This document shows, piece by piece, positions 7,910 through 16,203 of a stretch of DNA of 43,562 bases. Position 1 is the stretch's first letter. Each line of letters starts with the position of its first letter. Under the pieces are notes generated by a model that made no database searches, was not told the DNA's origin, and saw only the letters and a program-made list of their open reading frames with translations. This stretch comes from Chthonomonadia bacterium (GTDB lineage: Bacteria > Armatimonadota > HRBIN16), in contig JABUFA010000032.1 in NCBI GenBank assembly GCA_013314755.1, forward strand, positions 1-43,562, in the 5' to 3' direction. A program made the translations under genes and the position numbers.

Positions 7910-8479
7910 ATGGCAAATTTCAAAGAGGGCGACCGGGTACAGATTGTGACACGCGAGCAGACCAACGGCGACATCAAGGAGCGCAGCTACTATCCGTACA
8001 TGGGCGGGCTGAAGGGCACCATCTACCGCCTGTACAGCGATGGGCGCGCCGCGGTGCAGATTGACCTCGACAGCCTGCCCGAATCGATACGCACGCGCCA
8101 CACCGAAGCGCAGGAACGCATGAAAAACCGCTGGATTGAGGGGCTTTCTGAGGAGGCTCGCTCGCGTCTGACGCCCGAGGAGCGTGAGTTCCACCTGAAC
8201 TACGTCCTGCTGGTGCGCGTGGAAGACCTTCAGCCCGAGGGCAAGCGCACCCGCTCGGCATCCGCCGCAAAGGGCGAACCGTCCGCCCCAGCACAGAAGG
8301 CACAAGACACCGCCGCGCCTTCTGCCAAAAAACAAACCACTGGCGCAGAACCTGAAGCAAGGGCACGCTCTGCTGCCGCCGCAGCTGTCGAACCCGAACT
8401 CCCCAAACGCAAAACGCTCAGGGACCTGGAAAAGGCGGAGGAGGAGTTCCTGAAAAGCCGCGCCCGGAAAAGGGGATAG
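7910..8479 (+). CDS. Uncharacterised protein with SH3/KOW-like N-terminus
   Basis: I do not recognise this 189-residue protein. The first 110 residues look folded: an SH3/KOW-like start (FKEGDRVQIVTREQ, then GGLKGTIYRLYSDGRAAVQIDLDSL) and a helical part with a conserved-looking EERE FHLNYVLLVRVEDL segment. Residues about 115-165 are a low-complexity Ala/Pro/Lys linker, and the end is a charged helix rich in Lys, Arg and Glu. No membrane segment or signal peptide. A strong GGAGG/GAGAGG precedes ATG 7910, 15 bases after purQ. It ends three bases before the methyltransferase gene, so it may be co-transcribed with either neighbour. Confidence 0.75.
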   Translation: MANFKEGDRVQIVTREQTNGDIKERSYYPYMGGLKGTIYRLYSDGRAAVQIDLDSLPESIRTRHTEAQERMKNRWIEGLSEEARSRLTPEEREFHLNYVLLVRVEDLQPEGKRTRSASAAKGEPSAPAQKAQDTAAPSAKKQTTGAEPEARARSAAAAAVEPELPKRKTLRDLEKAEEEFLKSRARKRG

Positions 8480-8482
8480 CCG

Positions 8483-9763
8483 ATGCAGGAACCTGTGGTA
8501 TCAGATACTCAGTTGAAACTCTGGAATATCGACACGTGCCAGACGGAGGCTTCCGAAGAGGGCACACAGCCGATACTGTTCCGCAACTCGGTTCCTGAAA
8601 TCAGCTCCACGACCGCAGCCACTTTTGGTATCTACAGGTATCCGGCGAAGTTCATTCCGCAGGTTATCGCCTACGTCATCAAGCAGTATGCAACTCCCGG
8701 CATGACCCTTTTTGACCCCTTCGCTGGCTATGGTACGGTGGGCGTGGTCTCGCGGGTGTACGGGTATGATTATGAGCTATGGGACCTGAATCCGCTGATG
8801 AAGGTCATTCACGATACGGCGACCGCGGAGATTCCCCGTCTAGACGTGGATACAGTCCTACGACAGATGCGTGACAGCACCGAAGTCTTCACCCCCCGCT
8901 GGTCTCATCTGGATTACTGGCACCCTGCGCCGTTTATTCCGCTGCTGCAGCGAGCGTGGGGTTTTGTCCATTCGCAACCTGAAGAGGTGAAAACCCTTCT
9001 CATCATTCCGCTGATGAAGGTCACCCGCTTTTTCTCGCATGACGACGAAAAGGTGCACAAGCTGTATCGCTCCCGCAGGGCGAGGGCAAAGATAGAGGCG
9101 CTGCTTCAGGATGATTGGGAAGCCACTTTCTGGGTAATGCTTCGGCGGGAGGTGTTCAAGCTGGTCGCCGGGCTTCATGAGTATCACCAGATGTCGCCGC
9201 ACAGGGTGAACGCCCATATCCGCGCTGGCATCGACACCCTGCATACCTGTCTGGATCGCGAAGTGGGTATGATGATCACCTCCCCTCCGTATCTGCAGGC
9301 GCAGGAGTATATCCGCTCTACCAAGCTGGAGCTGTTCTGGCTGGGCTATTCGGAAGAGGATATCCGGTGGCTGAGCAGCCGGGAAATCCCCTACAGGCGC
9401 GTGGAACCGATACCGATATACTCCGAACTGTTCCACAAGCACCGTGCCATGATTGAGGAACCGCATCTGCTTGCGCTTTTTGATGCGTACTTCCATGCCA
9501 TCATGGGGTGCTTTACCCGGTTAGCAGAACGCATCACAGACTACCTGTGCATCTTTGTTGGACCAGCTAAAGTGCGCACCGTGCCGATACCAATTGACGA
9601 GATCATCCGAGAGCACTTTCAGCATCTGGGGTGGAGCCATGTGGTGACCTATGTGGACCAAATCGTCTCCCGTGTCATGTTCAGGTCACAGGTCAACCCG
9701 GCTTCAGGCTTGGAGGAGAGCCGCATGAAAACGGAGCATATGCTTGTGCTCAGGAGGTATTGA
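8483..9763 (+). CDS. DNA methyltransferase (probable type II, N4-cytosine or N6-adenine)
   Basis: A 426-residue amino-methyltransferase acting on DNA. Motif X is YRYPAKFIPQ (51-60), the SAM-binding motif I is DPFAGYGT (78-85) and the catalytic motif IV is TSPPY (266-270), followed by KLELFWLGYSEEDI. Motif I comes before motif IV with nearly 180 residues between them, which would hold the target-recognition region; SPPY is common in m4C enzymes but does not settle the base. It lies three bases before a probable restriction endonuclease, making a type II restriction-modification pair. The ATG at 8483 starts shortly after the preceding stop, with only a weak GGGATAG-like ribosome-binding site. 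Confidence 0.85.
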   Translation: MQEPVVSDTQLKLWNIDTCQTEASEEGTQPILFRNSVPEISSTTAATFGIYRYPAKFIPQVIAYVIKQYATPGMTLFDPFAGYGTVGVVSRVYGYDYELWDLNPLMKVIHDTATAEIPRLDVDTVLRQMRDSTEVFTPRWSHLDYWHPAPFIPLLQRAWGFVHSQPEEVKTLLIIPLMKVTRFFSHDDEKVHKLYRSRRARAKIEALLQDDWEATFWVMLRREVFKLVAGLHEYHQMSPHRVNAHIRAGIDTLHTCLDREVGMMITSPPYLQAQEYIRSTKLELFWLGYSEEDIRWLSSREIPYRRVEPIPIYSELFHKHRAMIEEPHLLALFDAYFHAIMGCFTRLAERITDYLCIFVGPAKVRTVPIPIDEIIREHFQHLGWSHVVTYVDQIVSRVMFRSQVNPASGLEESRMKTEHMLVLRRY

Positions 9764-9766
9764 AAA

Positions 9767-10765
9767 ATGGATCAGACACAAGACAGCATTTTCCTGCAGA
9801 AGCAGCATCTGAGCACATCCAGCAGGTTTTACACTACTATCCAGCCCGCTCTTCCTGAAATTGCGCCGCTTTTGGGCGGCTATGCTTCGGCAATTAGCGA
9901 GTCAGACCTAAGTAATCTCCTGTTATCGGCATGTCGCGCCAACGACCTCGGGATTGTTCAGCAAAGTGGGAGGCGGCGCTTCACAACACTCTCTTCTTTG
10001 AAGCAGTGGGTGACTTCAAGATTGCTTCCGTGTACGGTGATGGTGCATCTCGATGACCCCGACGTGCTACGCTTGCTTGTGTTCAGCATCGAGATGACGG
10101 AGCAAATGTTTCTGGGGGGAACAAGAGCGACCATCAGCGCGAAAGGGTTTCGGGAACGGCAAAGACGCTATGAGGAGATCCTCGTTGAGCACTTCATTGG
10201 GCGGTTAGGAGAGGTGCTTCTGAAAAAGTTTCTGGAAACCCATTTTCCCGGCGTTCAGGTCGAGCTCGACTGGAATATATCCCCAGAACGCCATCTGTAT
10301 CGTAGCGATATCGTGAACGCTTCGCATCAAATTAGCATCAAGACCACCACAGCTCTTGCTGGTATATGGGCGGAGGCAGACATCTCTGCGGAATATGGGG
10401 TTATGGTGAAATGTATCGTGCCGCGTGCCACGATTATACAGTTCTTCATCGAAGCTTGTGGCTATAGCCGGTTGATGGACTTCGTTGCCAGTCATATCCC
10501 AGCAAGCGATGCTCGTTTTCACGACCTGATTGCAAACATTCGGCAGCGGATACAGCAGTTTCAGTGTGGACATGCGGTGAGCACTTTCGTCGGTTTCGTA
10601 CTGGGCTATTTCAAAACAAGCAACGACACGCTGCGCGAGATAGGGGAAGAACTGGAATATATGGGGCCCGTACGTGACAAGCGTCACTTCTGTGAGGTGA
10701 AGAATCTTTTGTGGGAGCGGCATGATTGGGAACGTTTCTTGGTAGATAACGGGCTGTGGAAGTAG
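9767..10765 (+). CDS. Probable type II restriction endonuclease
   Basis: A 332-residue protein directly behind the methyltransferase. I do not recognise a specific named family. A PD-(D/E)XK-like core is visible: Glu149 in a helix (GRLGEVLLKKFLETHF), Asp181 in YRSDIVNAS, and the SIK strand at 190-192 (QISIKTTT). The acidic residue normally two before the lysine is a serine here, so the site is atypical or the acid lies elsewhere. Base composition is more AT-rich than neighbouring genes, as often seen for transferred restriction genes. Its position immediately after a DNA methyltransferase is the main support for the function. Confidence 0.7.
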   Translation: MDQTQDSIFLQKQHLSTSSRFYTTIQPALPEIAPLLGGYASAISESDLSNLLLSACRANDLGIVQQSGRRRFTTLSSLKQWVTSRLLPCTVMVHLDDPDVLRLLVFSIEMTEQMFLGGTRATISAKGFRERQRRYEEILVEHFIGRLGEVLLKKFLETHFPGVQVELDWNISPERHLYRSDIVNASHQISIKTTTALAGIWAEADISAEYGVMVKCIVPRATIIQFFIEACGYSRLMDFVASHIPASDARFHDLIANIRQRIQQFQCGHAVSTFVGFVLGYFKTSNDTLREIGEELEYMGPVRDKRHFCEVKNLLWERHDWERFLVDNGLWK

Positions 10766-10797
10766 GACGCTTCGTTCTGGTAGAGATTCCGGCAGTG

Positions 10798-10806
10798 TGA
10801 TATAAT
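10798..10806 (+). promoter_or_regulatory. Extended -10 element upstream of peroxiredoxin
   Basis: TGA followed by TATAAT (10801-10806) is an extended -10. No good -35 was found at 16-18 bp, which is consistent with an extended -10 promoter. Transcription would start near 10813, about 60 bases before the peroxiredoxin ATG. Confidence 0.5.
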
Positions 10807-10872
10807 TTACTCAGAGGCTACCGTACTCGCGCGGGTTCGGTGGCGAATCATTCACTTTACTGGAGGTGTGCC

Positions 10873-11532
10873 ATGTCGGACGAGGTAATGGAAACCAGCA
10901 AGCCGGTGGGACTGCCGCGTTTGAACGAACCTGCCCCGGATTTTGAAGCCGTTACCACGCACGGCGTCATTCGGTTGTCAGATTATCGCGGACGCTGGCT
11001 GATTCTCTTCTCGCATCCTGCGGATTTCACCCCTGTCTGCACCACCGAGTTTATCGCTTTCGCAGAGATTTACCCGGAACTGCAAAAACGGGGTGTGGAC
11101 CTGCTGGGACTGAGCATCGACAGCGTGTACTCCCATATCGCATGGATACGCAACATCAAAGAGAAGACGGGCGTGGAAATCCCGTTCCCCATTATCGCGG
11201 ATCTGAACAAAGAGGTCCCCACGCTTTACGGCATGATCATGCCCGGCGAGAGCAAGACCGAGACTTCGCGCTGTGTGTTCGTGATTGACCCCAACGGGAT
11301 ACTGCGCGCGATGATTTACTACCCGCTGACAACGGGGCGCAACATGCAGGAGATCCTGCGCCTGATTGACGCCCTGCAAACCAGCGATGCCCACAAGGTA
11401 GCCACCCCTGCCAACTGGAAACCGGGCGACAAGGTGATTGTGCCGCCGCCCACCACGGTGGAAATGGCGGAAGAGCGCGTCAAAGCGGGCTACGAGTGCA
11501 TCGACTGGTATCTGTGCAAGAAGGAGCTGTAG
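10873..11532 (+). CDS. Peroxiredoxin (Prx6-type, archaeal-like)
   Basis: A 219-residue thiol peroxidase reducing hydrogen peroxide and organic peroxides. The peroxidatic cysteine is Cys56 in HPADFTPVCTTEF. Two C-terminal cysteines, Cys209 and Cys215 in GYECIDWYLCKKEL, match the layout known from thermophilic archaeal Prx6-type enzymes. NWKPGDKVIVPPP is the conserved dimer-arm region. ATG 10873 follows GGAGGT at 10862-10867; an in-frame start at 10840 has no such site. A small winged-helix gene follows two bases after the stop. Confidence 0.93.
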   Translation: MSDEVMETSKPVGLPRLNEPAPDFEAVTTHGVIRLSDYRGRWLILFSHPADFTPVCTTEFIAFAEIYPELQKRGVDLLGLSIDSVYSHIAWIRNIKEKTGVEIPFPIIADLNKEVPTLYGMIMPGESKTETSRCVFVIDPNGILRAMIYYPLTTGRNMQEILRLIDALQTSDAHKVATPANWKPGDKVIVPPPTTVEMAEERVKAGYECIDWYLCKKEL

Positions 11533-11534
11533 CC

Positions 11535-11750
11535 ATGGCTTGCATCAGCCCAGAAGGCACGCTGACCGAGTCGGCGCGAAAGATGCTGGAGGCGGTACAG
11601 ACCCCTGCGACGCCGGAAGAGGTGGCACAAAGCACAGGGTTACCCCTGTTTCGCGTGCGAAGCGGTCTGCGTGAACTGGTGCAGGCGGGACTGGTTGCCG
11701 AAACAGAGGGGCGATACCAGATAACGGAAGCGGGTCAGCAGAAGATGTAA
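11535..11750 (+). CDS. Small winged-helix-like protein
   Basis: A 71-residue protein with a predicted helix-turn-helix/winged fold: LTESARKMLEAVQ, then TPEEVAQSTGLPLFRVRSGLRELVQAGLV and a wing-like EGRYQITEAGQQKM. It resembles MarR/ArsR-type DNA-binding cores but is too short for a dimerisation domain. The ATG lies two bases after the peroxiredoxin stop, so the genes are co-transcribed, and a terminator follows. A redox or stress regulatory role is inference only. Confidence 0.7.
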   Translation: MACISPEGTLTESARKMLEAVQTPATPEEVAQSTGLPLFRVRSGLRELVQAGLVAETEGRYQITEAGQQKM

Positions 11751-11764
11751 CCTCCCTCAACTCT

Positions 11765-11799
11765 GCCCCTTTCCCAGAATATCGGGAGAGGGGCTTTTG
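11765..11799. terminator. Terminator between the winged-helix gene and the lipoprotein gene
   Basis: GCCCCTTTCCC and GGGAGAGGGGC form an imperfect 11-bp stem (11765-11794), followed by CTTTTGT on the plus strand. The two flanking genes converge here, so it may stop transcription from both sides. Confidence 0.7.
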
Positions 11800-11803
11800 T
11801 GCC

Positions 11804-12505
11804 TTATGAGCGCACCTCAATCTGCCAGTCCACAATATCTAAATCGGGGTCGTTGCCGTTCACCACGTCGCCGGCGGGTTCCATGTTCGTATCGGCGTTG
11901 CGCAGGATGCGGTCGGCGTCGGTCATCAACGTCAGGTAAGTGTTGGGGAACTGGCGCGAGTCGCCCAGCGCGTCCCATAGTTTCAAAGAGGTATCGCTGG
12001 GGTCTTTGGGCGTTCGGTCGGTAGCGATAATGTTGATTTGCACAACCCGGATGTCCGCCGGGTCCTGTCCGTCTAAGGCGATGCTGGCGAAGTCCACAAC
12101 CACCCGCATGCTCTTGCGGTCGGGGCTGATGGATGCCTCTAAGGGCGCACCCAGAGGCTGAAACACCTGCAGACGGTCGGGGTCCAGCACCCGGTACAGC
12201 ACGAAACCGTTGAAGGGCAGGGCGCCGTTGTACTCCACGAAACGCTGGAAAGAGCCTGTCGCAAACCCATTGCCGCCCCACGGGGGAGCAACAGGTGGGA
12301 CGGGACCATTTGCCCCCACAAAATCGCTGTCGTTATCGATTAACATGAAGTAGTGGTAGTCCGGGCGGATTTGACCCGCCACCCGAAACTCAATAACCAA
12401 CCGTTTGCTGGTGGGTAGCCCTGTTTCCGGGAAGCGGGCACAACCGCCGGACGCCAGCAGTAAAGCCAGCACCACCCCATATTGCACGCAACCACGCCAG
12501 TGCAT
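11804..12505 (-). CDS. Lipoprotein of unknown function
   Basis: A 233-residue secreted lipoprotein. From the ATG at 12505 the product begins MHWRGCVQYGVVLALLLA and continues to the lipobox ASGGC, so Cys is near residue 21. GAGAGG lies just before this start; longer in-frame starts upstream would spoil the signal peptide. The mature part is beta-rich and acidic (RLVIEFRVAG, YHYFMLIDNDSDF, FASIALDGQDPADIRVVQINIIATDR). I do not recognise a family. It ends convergently with the small winged-helix gene across the terminator at 11765-11799. Confidence 0.8.
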   Translation of the reverse strand: MHWRGCVQYGVVLALLLASGGCARFPETGLPTSKRLVIEFRVAGQIRPDYHYFMLIDNDSDFVGANGPVPPVAPPWGGNGFATGSFQRFVEYNGALPFNGFVLYRVLDPDRLQVFQPLGAPLEASISPDRKSMRVVVDFASIALDGQDPADIRVVQINIIATDRTPKDPSDTSLKLWDALGDSRQFPNTYLTLMTDADRILRNADTNMEPAGDVVNGNDPDLDIVDWQIEVRS

Positions 12506-12644
12506 CGCTTCCTCTCTGGTCCAAAAAGCGTCACCACCCGATTCACCATACGCCTGTGTTTCGCCTGCCTGTGATTTTTGCGGGATTGTGCCTGCCATCT
12601 TTGTGATTTTTTGTTCAACATGCTGATTTTTTCACGTTATCCGC

Positions 12645-12673
12645 TTGACAAAATAGGCATGGCTTCTTATAAT
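12645..12673 (+). promoter_or_regulatory. Consensus sigma-70 promoter of the prepilin gene
   Basis: TTGACA (12645-12650) and TATAAT (12668-12673) are both perfect consensus hexamers at the optimal 17-bp spacing. This is the strongest promoter in the window and predicts high expression of the prepilin at 12718. Confidence 0.88.
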
Positions 12674-12717
12674 GGAGGTACTTAAGCGAATAATCATCTG
12701 GAAGGAGGCAGTCTCCC

Positions 12718-13485
12718 ATGAAACGCATGGCGTTTACGCTCATCGAGCTGCTCGTAGTTATCGCGATTATCGCGATACTGGCAGCCATTCTGTTCCCGGT
12801 GTTCGCGCGTGCCCGTGAGAAGGCTCGGCAGACCAGCTGCCTCAGCAACATGCGTCAGCTAGGACTGGCGATGCTGCAGTATGCCAATGACTACGACGGC
12901 TACATTTACCACCTGAACGGGCGCGGGTTCAACTTCCCCGGATGCACTGTGTGTAACAACACAGGATGTTCCTCCGGTCCGGTGTATGATCCCGAAATTG
13001 CGGCCGACCCGGACCTTGGACCCCGCAAGTACATCGCCGCCCTGCTGCCGTACATCAAGAACACCGACATTTTCTACTGCCCATCCGATGCGTACAAGAA
13101 ACAGCACATCTGCCGAAGCACTTATGCCGGTGTGGGACCCCAGAACGATAACCAGTATGACCACTACTACACCAGCTATCGTTTCTGGAACACGGCAGGA
13201 TGCATGGGCATCGGCGGCTCCTTCGAACAGCCCGGGCAGGTGCGGATTGACCAGGAGGCATGGTTCCCGCCCATTGGGGAGGGCTGGGGCAGTCCTCAGT
13301 GTTCCAACCCCAACATGAAGCCTCTGCAGCCGGGCCGCATCCAGATGTTCCGCGAGGACGTGCCTCTGCACCTGACGCCGCAGAGTGGGCAGTTCGGTGC
13401 GATTTACGCGGTGAACATCTGCTTCCGCGATGGGCACGCCAAGATGTATTTCCGCGAGCCGAACCGCGTCTATCCTGATGAATAA
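12718..13485 (+). CDS. Prepilin-type protein with C-terminal H-X9-DG-like motif (DUF1559-like)
   Basis: A 255-residue secreted pseudopilin-like protein. The N-terminus [14 protein letters not shown], then a hydrophobic [23 protein letters not shown] helix, is the class III signal cleaved by prepilin peptidase; the residue before the cut is Ala rather than Gly. [22 protein letters not shown] follows the helix, as in the large DUF1559/H-X9-DG family. The C-terminus has [11 protein letters not shown]. It is rich in Cys (CTVC, TGC, SSG, YCPS), suggesting disulphides. GGAGG lies before ATG 12718. It is a single-gene unit with a perfect promoter and a strong terminator, suggesting an abundant surface or secretion-related protein. 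Confidence 0.88.
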   Translation: MKRMAFTLIELLVVIAIIAILAAILFPVFARAREKARQTSCLSNMRQLGLAMLQYANDYDGYIYHLNGRGFNFPGCTVCNNTGCSSGPVYDPEIAADPDLGPRKYIAALLPYIKNTDIFYCPSDAYKKQHICRSTYAGVGPQNDNQYDHYYTSYRFWNTAGCMGIGGSFEQPGQVRIDQEAWFPPIGEGWGSPQCSNPNMKPLQPGRIQMFREDVPLHLTPQSGQFGAIYAVNICFRDGHAKMYFREPNRVYPDE

Positions 13486-13499
13486 TTGCGAGTCATTTT

Positions 13500-13530
13500 G
13501 CTCCCTGGGGCACTGCCCCAGGGAGCTTTT
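13500..13530 (+). terminator. Strong rho-independent terminator after the prepilin gene
   Basis: A perfect 12-bp stem (GCTCCCTGGGGC / GCCCCAGGGAGC, 13500-13526) with a 3-base loop is followed by TTTT. Confidence 0.9.
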
Positions 13531-13595
13531 GTCGGCGGGGGAGAGAAGGCGGTCCATCCTGTGTTTTTTGTGTACAAAAACTGAGGTTGAACACT

Positions 13596-14702
13596 ATGCC
13601 ACCGAAAGCACGCACCTACCCACTGGAGGTATCTGAGCCCGAGCACCAGCGCATCAAAGACCCTGTTACCGGCGCGGACCTGCTGTTTATCACCACTCAT
13701 CCGGCACGCGATTTAAACCTCTACTTTCACGAACGCTCTTTCCTCGCCGACGAGTGGATGGTGCTTTTTACTTCCGAGCGCGAGCGCGGGGGACTGATGG
13801 GTTATCTGTTTGCCACTGGCGAGCTGGTGCGCATCCACACGCCAGAGGGCAGGGTCGGTGGGGCGACTGCCGCGAAGTCGCGCAACAGTGTGTTTGTCCT
13901 GCGGGGCAGACAGGTGCTGGAACTGGCGCTAAGGATTCAGACCAGCCAGAATCCGTTCAAAGCCCCTTCGCAGGTGTTCGCAACCGAGCGGGTTATCTGC
14001 ACCCTGCCAGAAGCGCTCAGTCCCGCTACAGCGCTGAACGAGAATGCTAATGGAAGCCTGCTGAGCCTCGGCGTGAACTTCGCAGGGGGCGGTGTGGGCA
14101 TCATCACCATCGACGTGCGAAGAGGCAGGGTGCGCGAGGTCTGCCGGATGGAATCCTTTGGCGGGCATGTGCAGTGGAGCCGCACCTCGCCCTACCTGCT
14201 CAGCTTTGCAGGACGGACGAACCGGTTGATGGTAGTAGACATCCGTAATGGCAAGCCTCGTGCAATCTATCATGAAGCGCCGGGCGAGCTGGTAACGCAC
14301 GAACACTGGTGGGTCAAAGACCAGATTCTTTTCTGCGGCGGACACCGCGACGGCGAATCGCACGTGAAGGTCATCAACCCTTTCACCGGCGAGGTGCGCA
14401 TCATCGGCGCGGGGGCATGGTGGGAAGGGGGAACGCCGGCGCAGTACGCAAAGGTGAACTGGTGGCACCCTGCGGGAGATGAGAACGGCAGGTGGGTCGC
14501 TGCGGACAACTGGCACGGCGACATTGCACTCTTTGACGCCAGAACCACCCGCATGTACCTGCTGACCACAGGACACCGCACCTACGGCGGCGGCGACCAT
14601 CCGCATGTGGGCTGGGACAGGCGAAGCAGACGGGTCGTGTTCACCTCGCATAAGCTGGGCAGTGTGAACGTCTGCGTGGCGACGATACCCGAAGGCTGGT
14701 AA
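13596..14702 (+). CDS. Oligogalacturonate-lyase-like beta-propeller protein
   Basis: A 368-residue cytoplasmic-looking beta-propeller resembling oligogalacturonate lyases (PL22) and TolB-like repeats. Recognisable pieces include TPEGRVGGATA, GGHVQWSRTSPYLLSFAGR, LVTHEHWWVKDQILFCGGHRDG (split for length), AKVNWWHPAGDENGRWVAADNW and HPHVGWDRRSRRVVFTSHK. The histidines in THEHWW, NWWHP and DHPHV are likely metal or substrate ligands by analogy with PL22. No signal peptide. The ATG at 13596 is preferred over TTG 13587 because GAGG at 13583-13586 is nine bases upstream. A pectin-fragment substrate is likely but not proven. Confidence 0.75.
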   Translation: MPPKARTYPLEVSEPEHQRIKDPVTGADLLFITTHPARDLNLYFHERSFLADEWMVLFTSERERGGLMGYLFATGELVRIHTPEGRVGGATAAKSRNSVFVLRGRQVLELALRIQTSQNPFKAPSQVFATERVICTLPEALSPATALNENANGSLLSLGVNFAGGGVGIITIDVRRGRVREVCRMESFGGHVQWSRTSPYLLSFAGRTNRLMVVDIRNGKPRAIYHEAPGELVTHEHWWVKDQILFCGGHRDGESHVKVINPFTGEVRIIGAGAWWEGGTPAQYAKVNWWHPAGDENGRWVAADNWHGDIALFDARTTRMYLLTTGHRTYGGGDHPHVGWDRRSRRVVFTSHKLGSVNVCVATIPEGW

Positions 14703-14712
14703 CTATCCCGAA

Positions 14713-16143
14713 TCAGCCCATCACTTCTGGCGCTGCCCAGTCACTCTGGTTGCCATATCGGTCCACCATACTCACGAAGGCGGTGTTTGCTCCAGCAGGG
14801 AGGGTGTACCCGGTGCTCTGCGGGGGCAGGCACAGCATCTTCCATTCCCCGTTCAGGCGGTAAGCCACCACCCATTGTGCGTCGGGATATCTTGTCCGAA
14901 CCTGCCAGCTGAGCTCCAGCGAGCCATCGTTCAGCCGGGTTGCACGCACATCAGGGGCAGGCGGTTTAGGGCCACTCAGCCACGGTGATGCGGGTACCAG
15001 CGCGGGCTGGGCGTGCAGTTCTCTGATGAGCCGGCAGATACCGCCTCTGTCCTGCATGAACGCTCGTGCGCTGAAGTGGATATTGCCTGCCGCGCCGCGC
15101 TGGGCACGAGTCAGGCGTATCTGCTCGGCAATCTCCCGCGCCTCCCAGGCGGTGTTACTGCCATCTGCTACCTTGCTGGTGAAATTCCCGGCGACGATAT
15201 GCCTGCCCTGCGTGTTCTGCTCCACCCACCAGCGCAGTAACACGGGGAAGCTGAGGTTGGGATGGTCGATTTGAAAATAGAGCTGGGGCACAAAGTAATC
15301 GCACCAGCCTTCCATCAGCCACTTGCGAGAGTCGGCGTACAGCTCCTGGTAGGCGTCGAAGCCGCGCGCCTGCGGTGGGTAGCCCGGTCTCCACAACCCG
15401 AAGGGGCTGATGCCGAATTTCACCCAGCGTTTGGTGCGCTTGATTTCGTGGTAGACCCTCTCCACAAACTGGTCTACGTTACGCCTGCGCCAGTCTGCCC
15501 GGCTCAGCTTGCCTCCCGAGCGCACATAGCGCTGCCAGCTCGGTTCGTCAGGGAAGTCTATCAGGTTGCCCTTCTCGTCGCGTTCCTTGTACGGATAGAA
15601 ATAGTCGTCGATGTGCACTCCGTCCACGTCGTAGTTCTTCACCACTTCGAGCATAACGGAAAGAGAGTGCTTCACTACGTCCGGTTCGCCCGGGTCCAGC
15701 CAGAGGTAGCGCCCGTACTGCTTGACCAGTTCGGGGCGTTGCTTGCTGATATGTTTCGGGTGTATCTCGGATTTCTCCGAAGGATGCCGGGCGCGGTAGG
15801 GGTTGAACCAGGCATGGAGCTCCATCCCGCGTTTGTGGCTTTCTGCCACCGCGAAGGCGAGCGGGTCATAGTAAGGCTCTGGCGGTTTGCCCATGGCGCC
15901 GCTGAGCACTTCGGACCAAGGCTCGATTTTGGAATCATACAACACCGCGCACGCCGGACGCACCTGCAGAACAATCACGTTGAACTTCAGCTCTGCCGCG
16001 CGGTCCAGAATGGCAAGCAGTTCTGCCTTCTGCACGTCGGCAGGTAGCCCGGGTCTGGAGGGCCAATCAATGTTGGCAACGGTAGCCACCCAGATTCCAC
16101 GATATTCGCGTTCTATCGGAGGCGGAGTTTGTGCTCGGCGCAT
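14713..16143 (-). CDS. GHL10-family glycoside hydrolase-like protein
   Basis: A 476-residue protein of the glycosyl-hydrolase-like 10 (DUF187, YngK-type) family. The TIM-barrel features are clear: EYRGIWVATVANIDWPS at the start, AAELKFNVIVLQVRPACAVLYDS, HKRGMELHAWFNPYRA, the acidic VDGVHIDDYFYPY loop with probable catalytic Asp residues, and KFGISPFGLWRPGYP. The last 80 residues look like a fibronectin-III-type domain (PPAPDVRATRLNDGSLELSW). I prefer ATG 16143 with GAGGAG upstream to GTG 16173, since a possible -10 (TATACT, 16178-16183 minus) would place the transcript start at about the GTG. No clear signal peptide. Known relatives act on peptidoglycan or polysaccharide, substrate unknown here. 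Confidence 0.85.
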   Translation of the reverse strand: MRRAQTPPPIEREYRGIWVATVANIDWPSRPGLPADVQKAELLAILDRAAELKFNVIVLQVRPACAVLYDSKIEPWSEVLSGAMGKPPEPYYDPLAFAVAESHKRGMELHAWFNPYRARHPSEKSEIHPKHISKQRPELVKQYGRYLWLDPGEPDVVKHSLSVMLEVVKNYDVDGVHIDDYFYPYKERDEKGNLIDFPDEPSWQRYVRSGGKLSRADWRRRNVDQFVERVYHEIKRTKRWVKFGISPFGLWRPGYPPQARGFDAYQELYADSRKWLMEGWCDYFVPQLYFQIDHPNLSFPVLLRWWVEQNTQGRHIVAGNFTSKVADGSNTAWEAREIAEQIRLTRAQRGAAGNIHFSARAFMQDRGGICRLIRELHAQPALVPASPWLSGPKPPAPDVRATRLNDGSLELSWQVRTRYPDAQWVVAYRLNGEWKMLCLPPQSTGYTLPAGANTAFVSMVDRYGNQSDWAAPEVMG

Positions 16144-16203
16144 TCGCTTCTCCTCGCTGGTTTTTTTCTTCACCAGAAGTATAACACGGTGTCAGGCAGG
16201 ATA

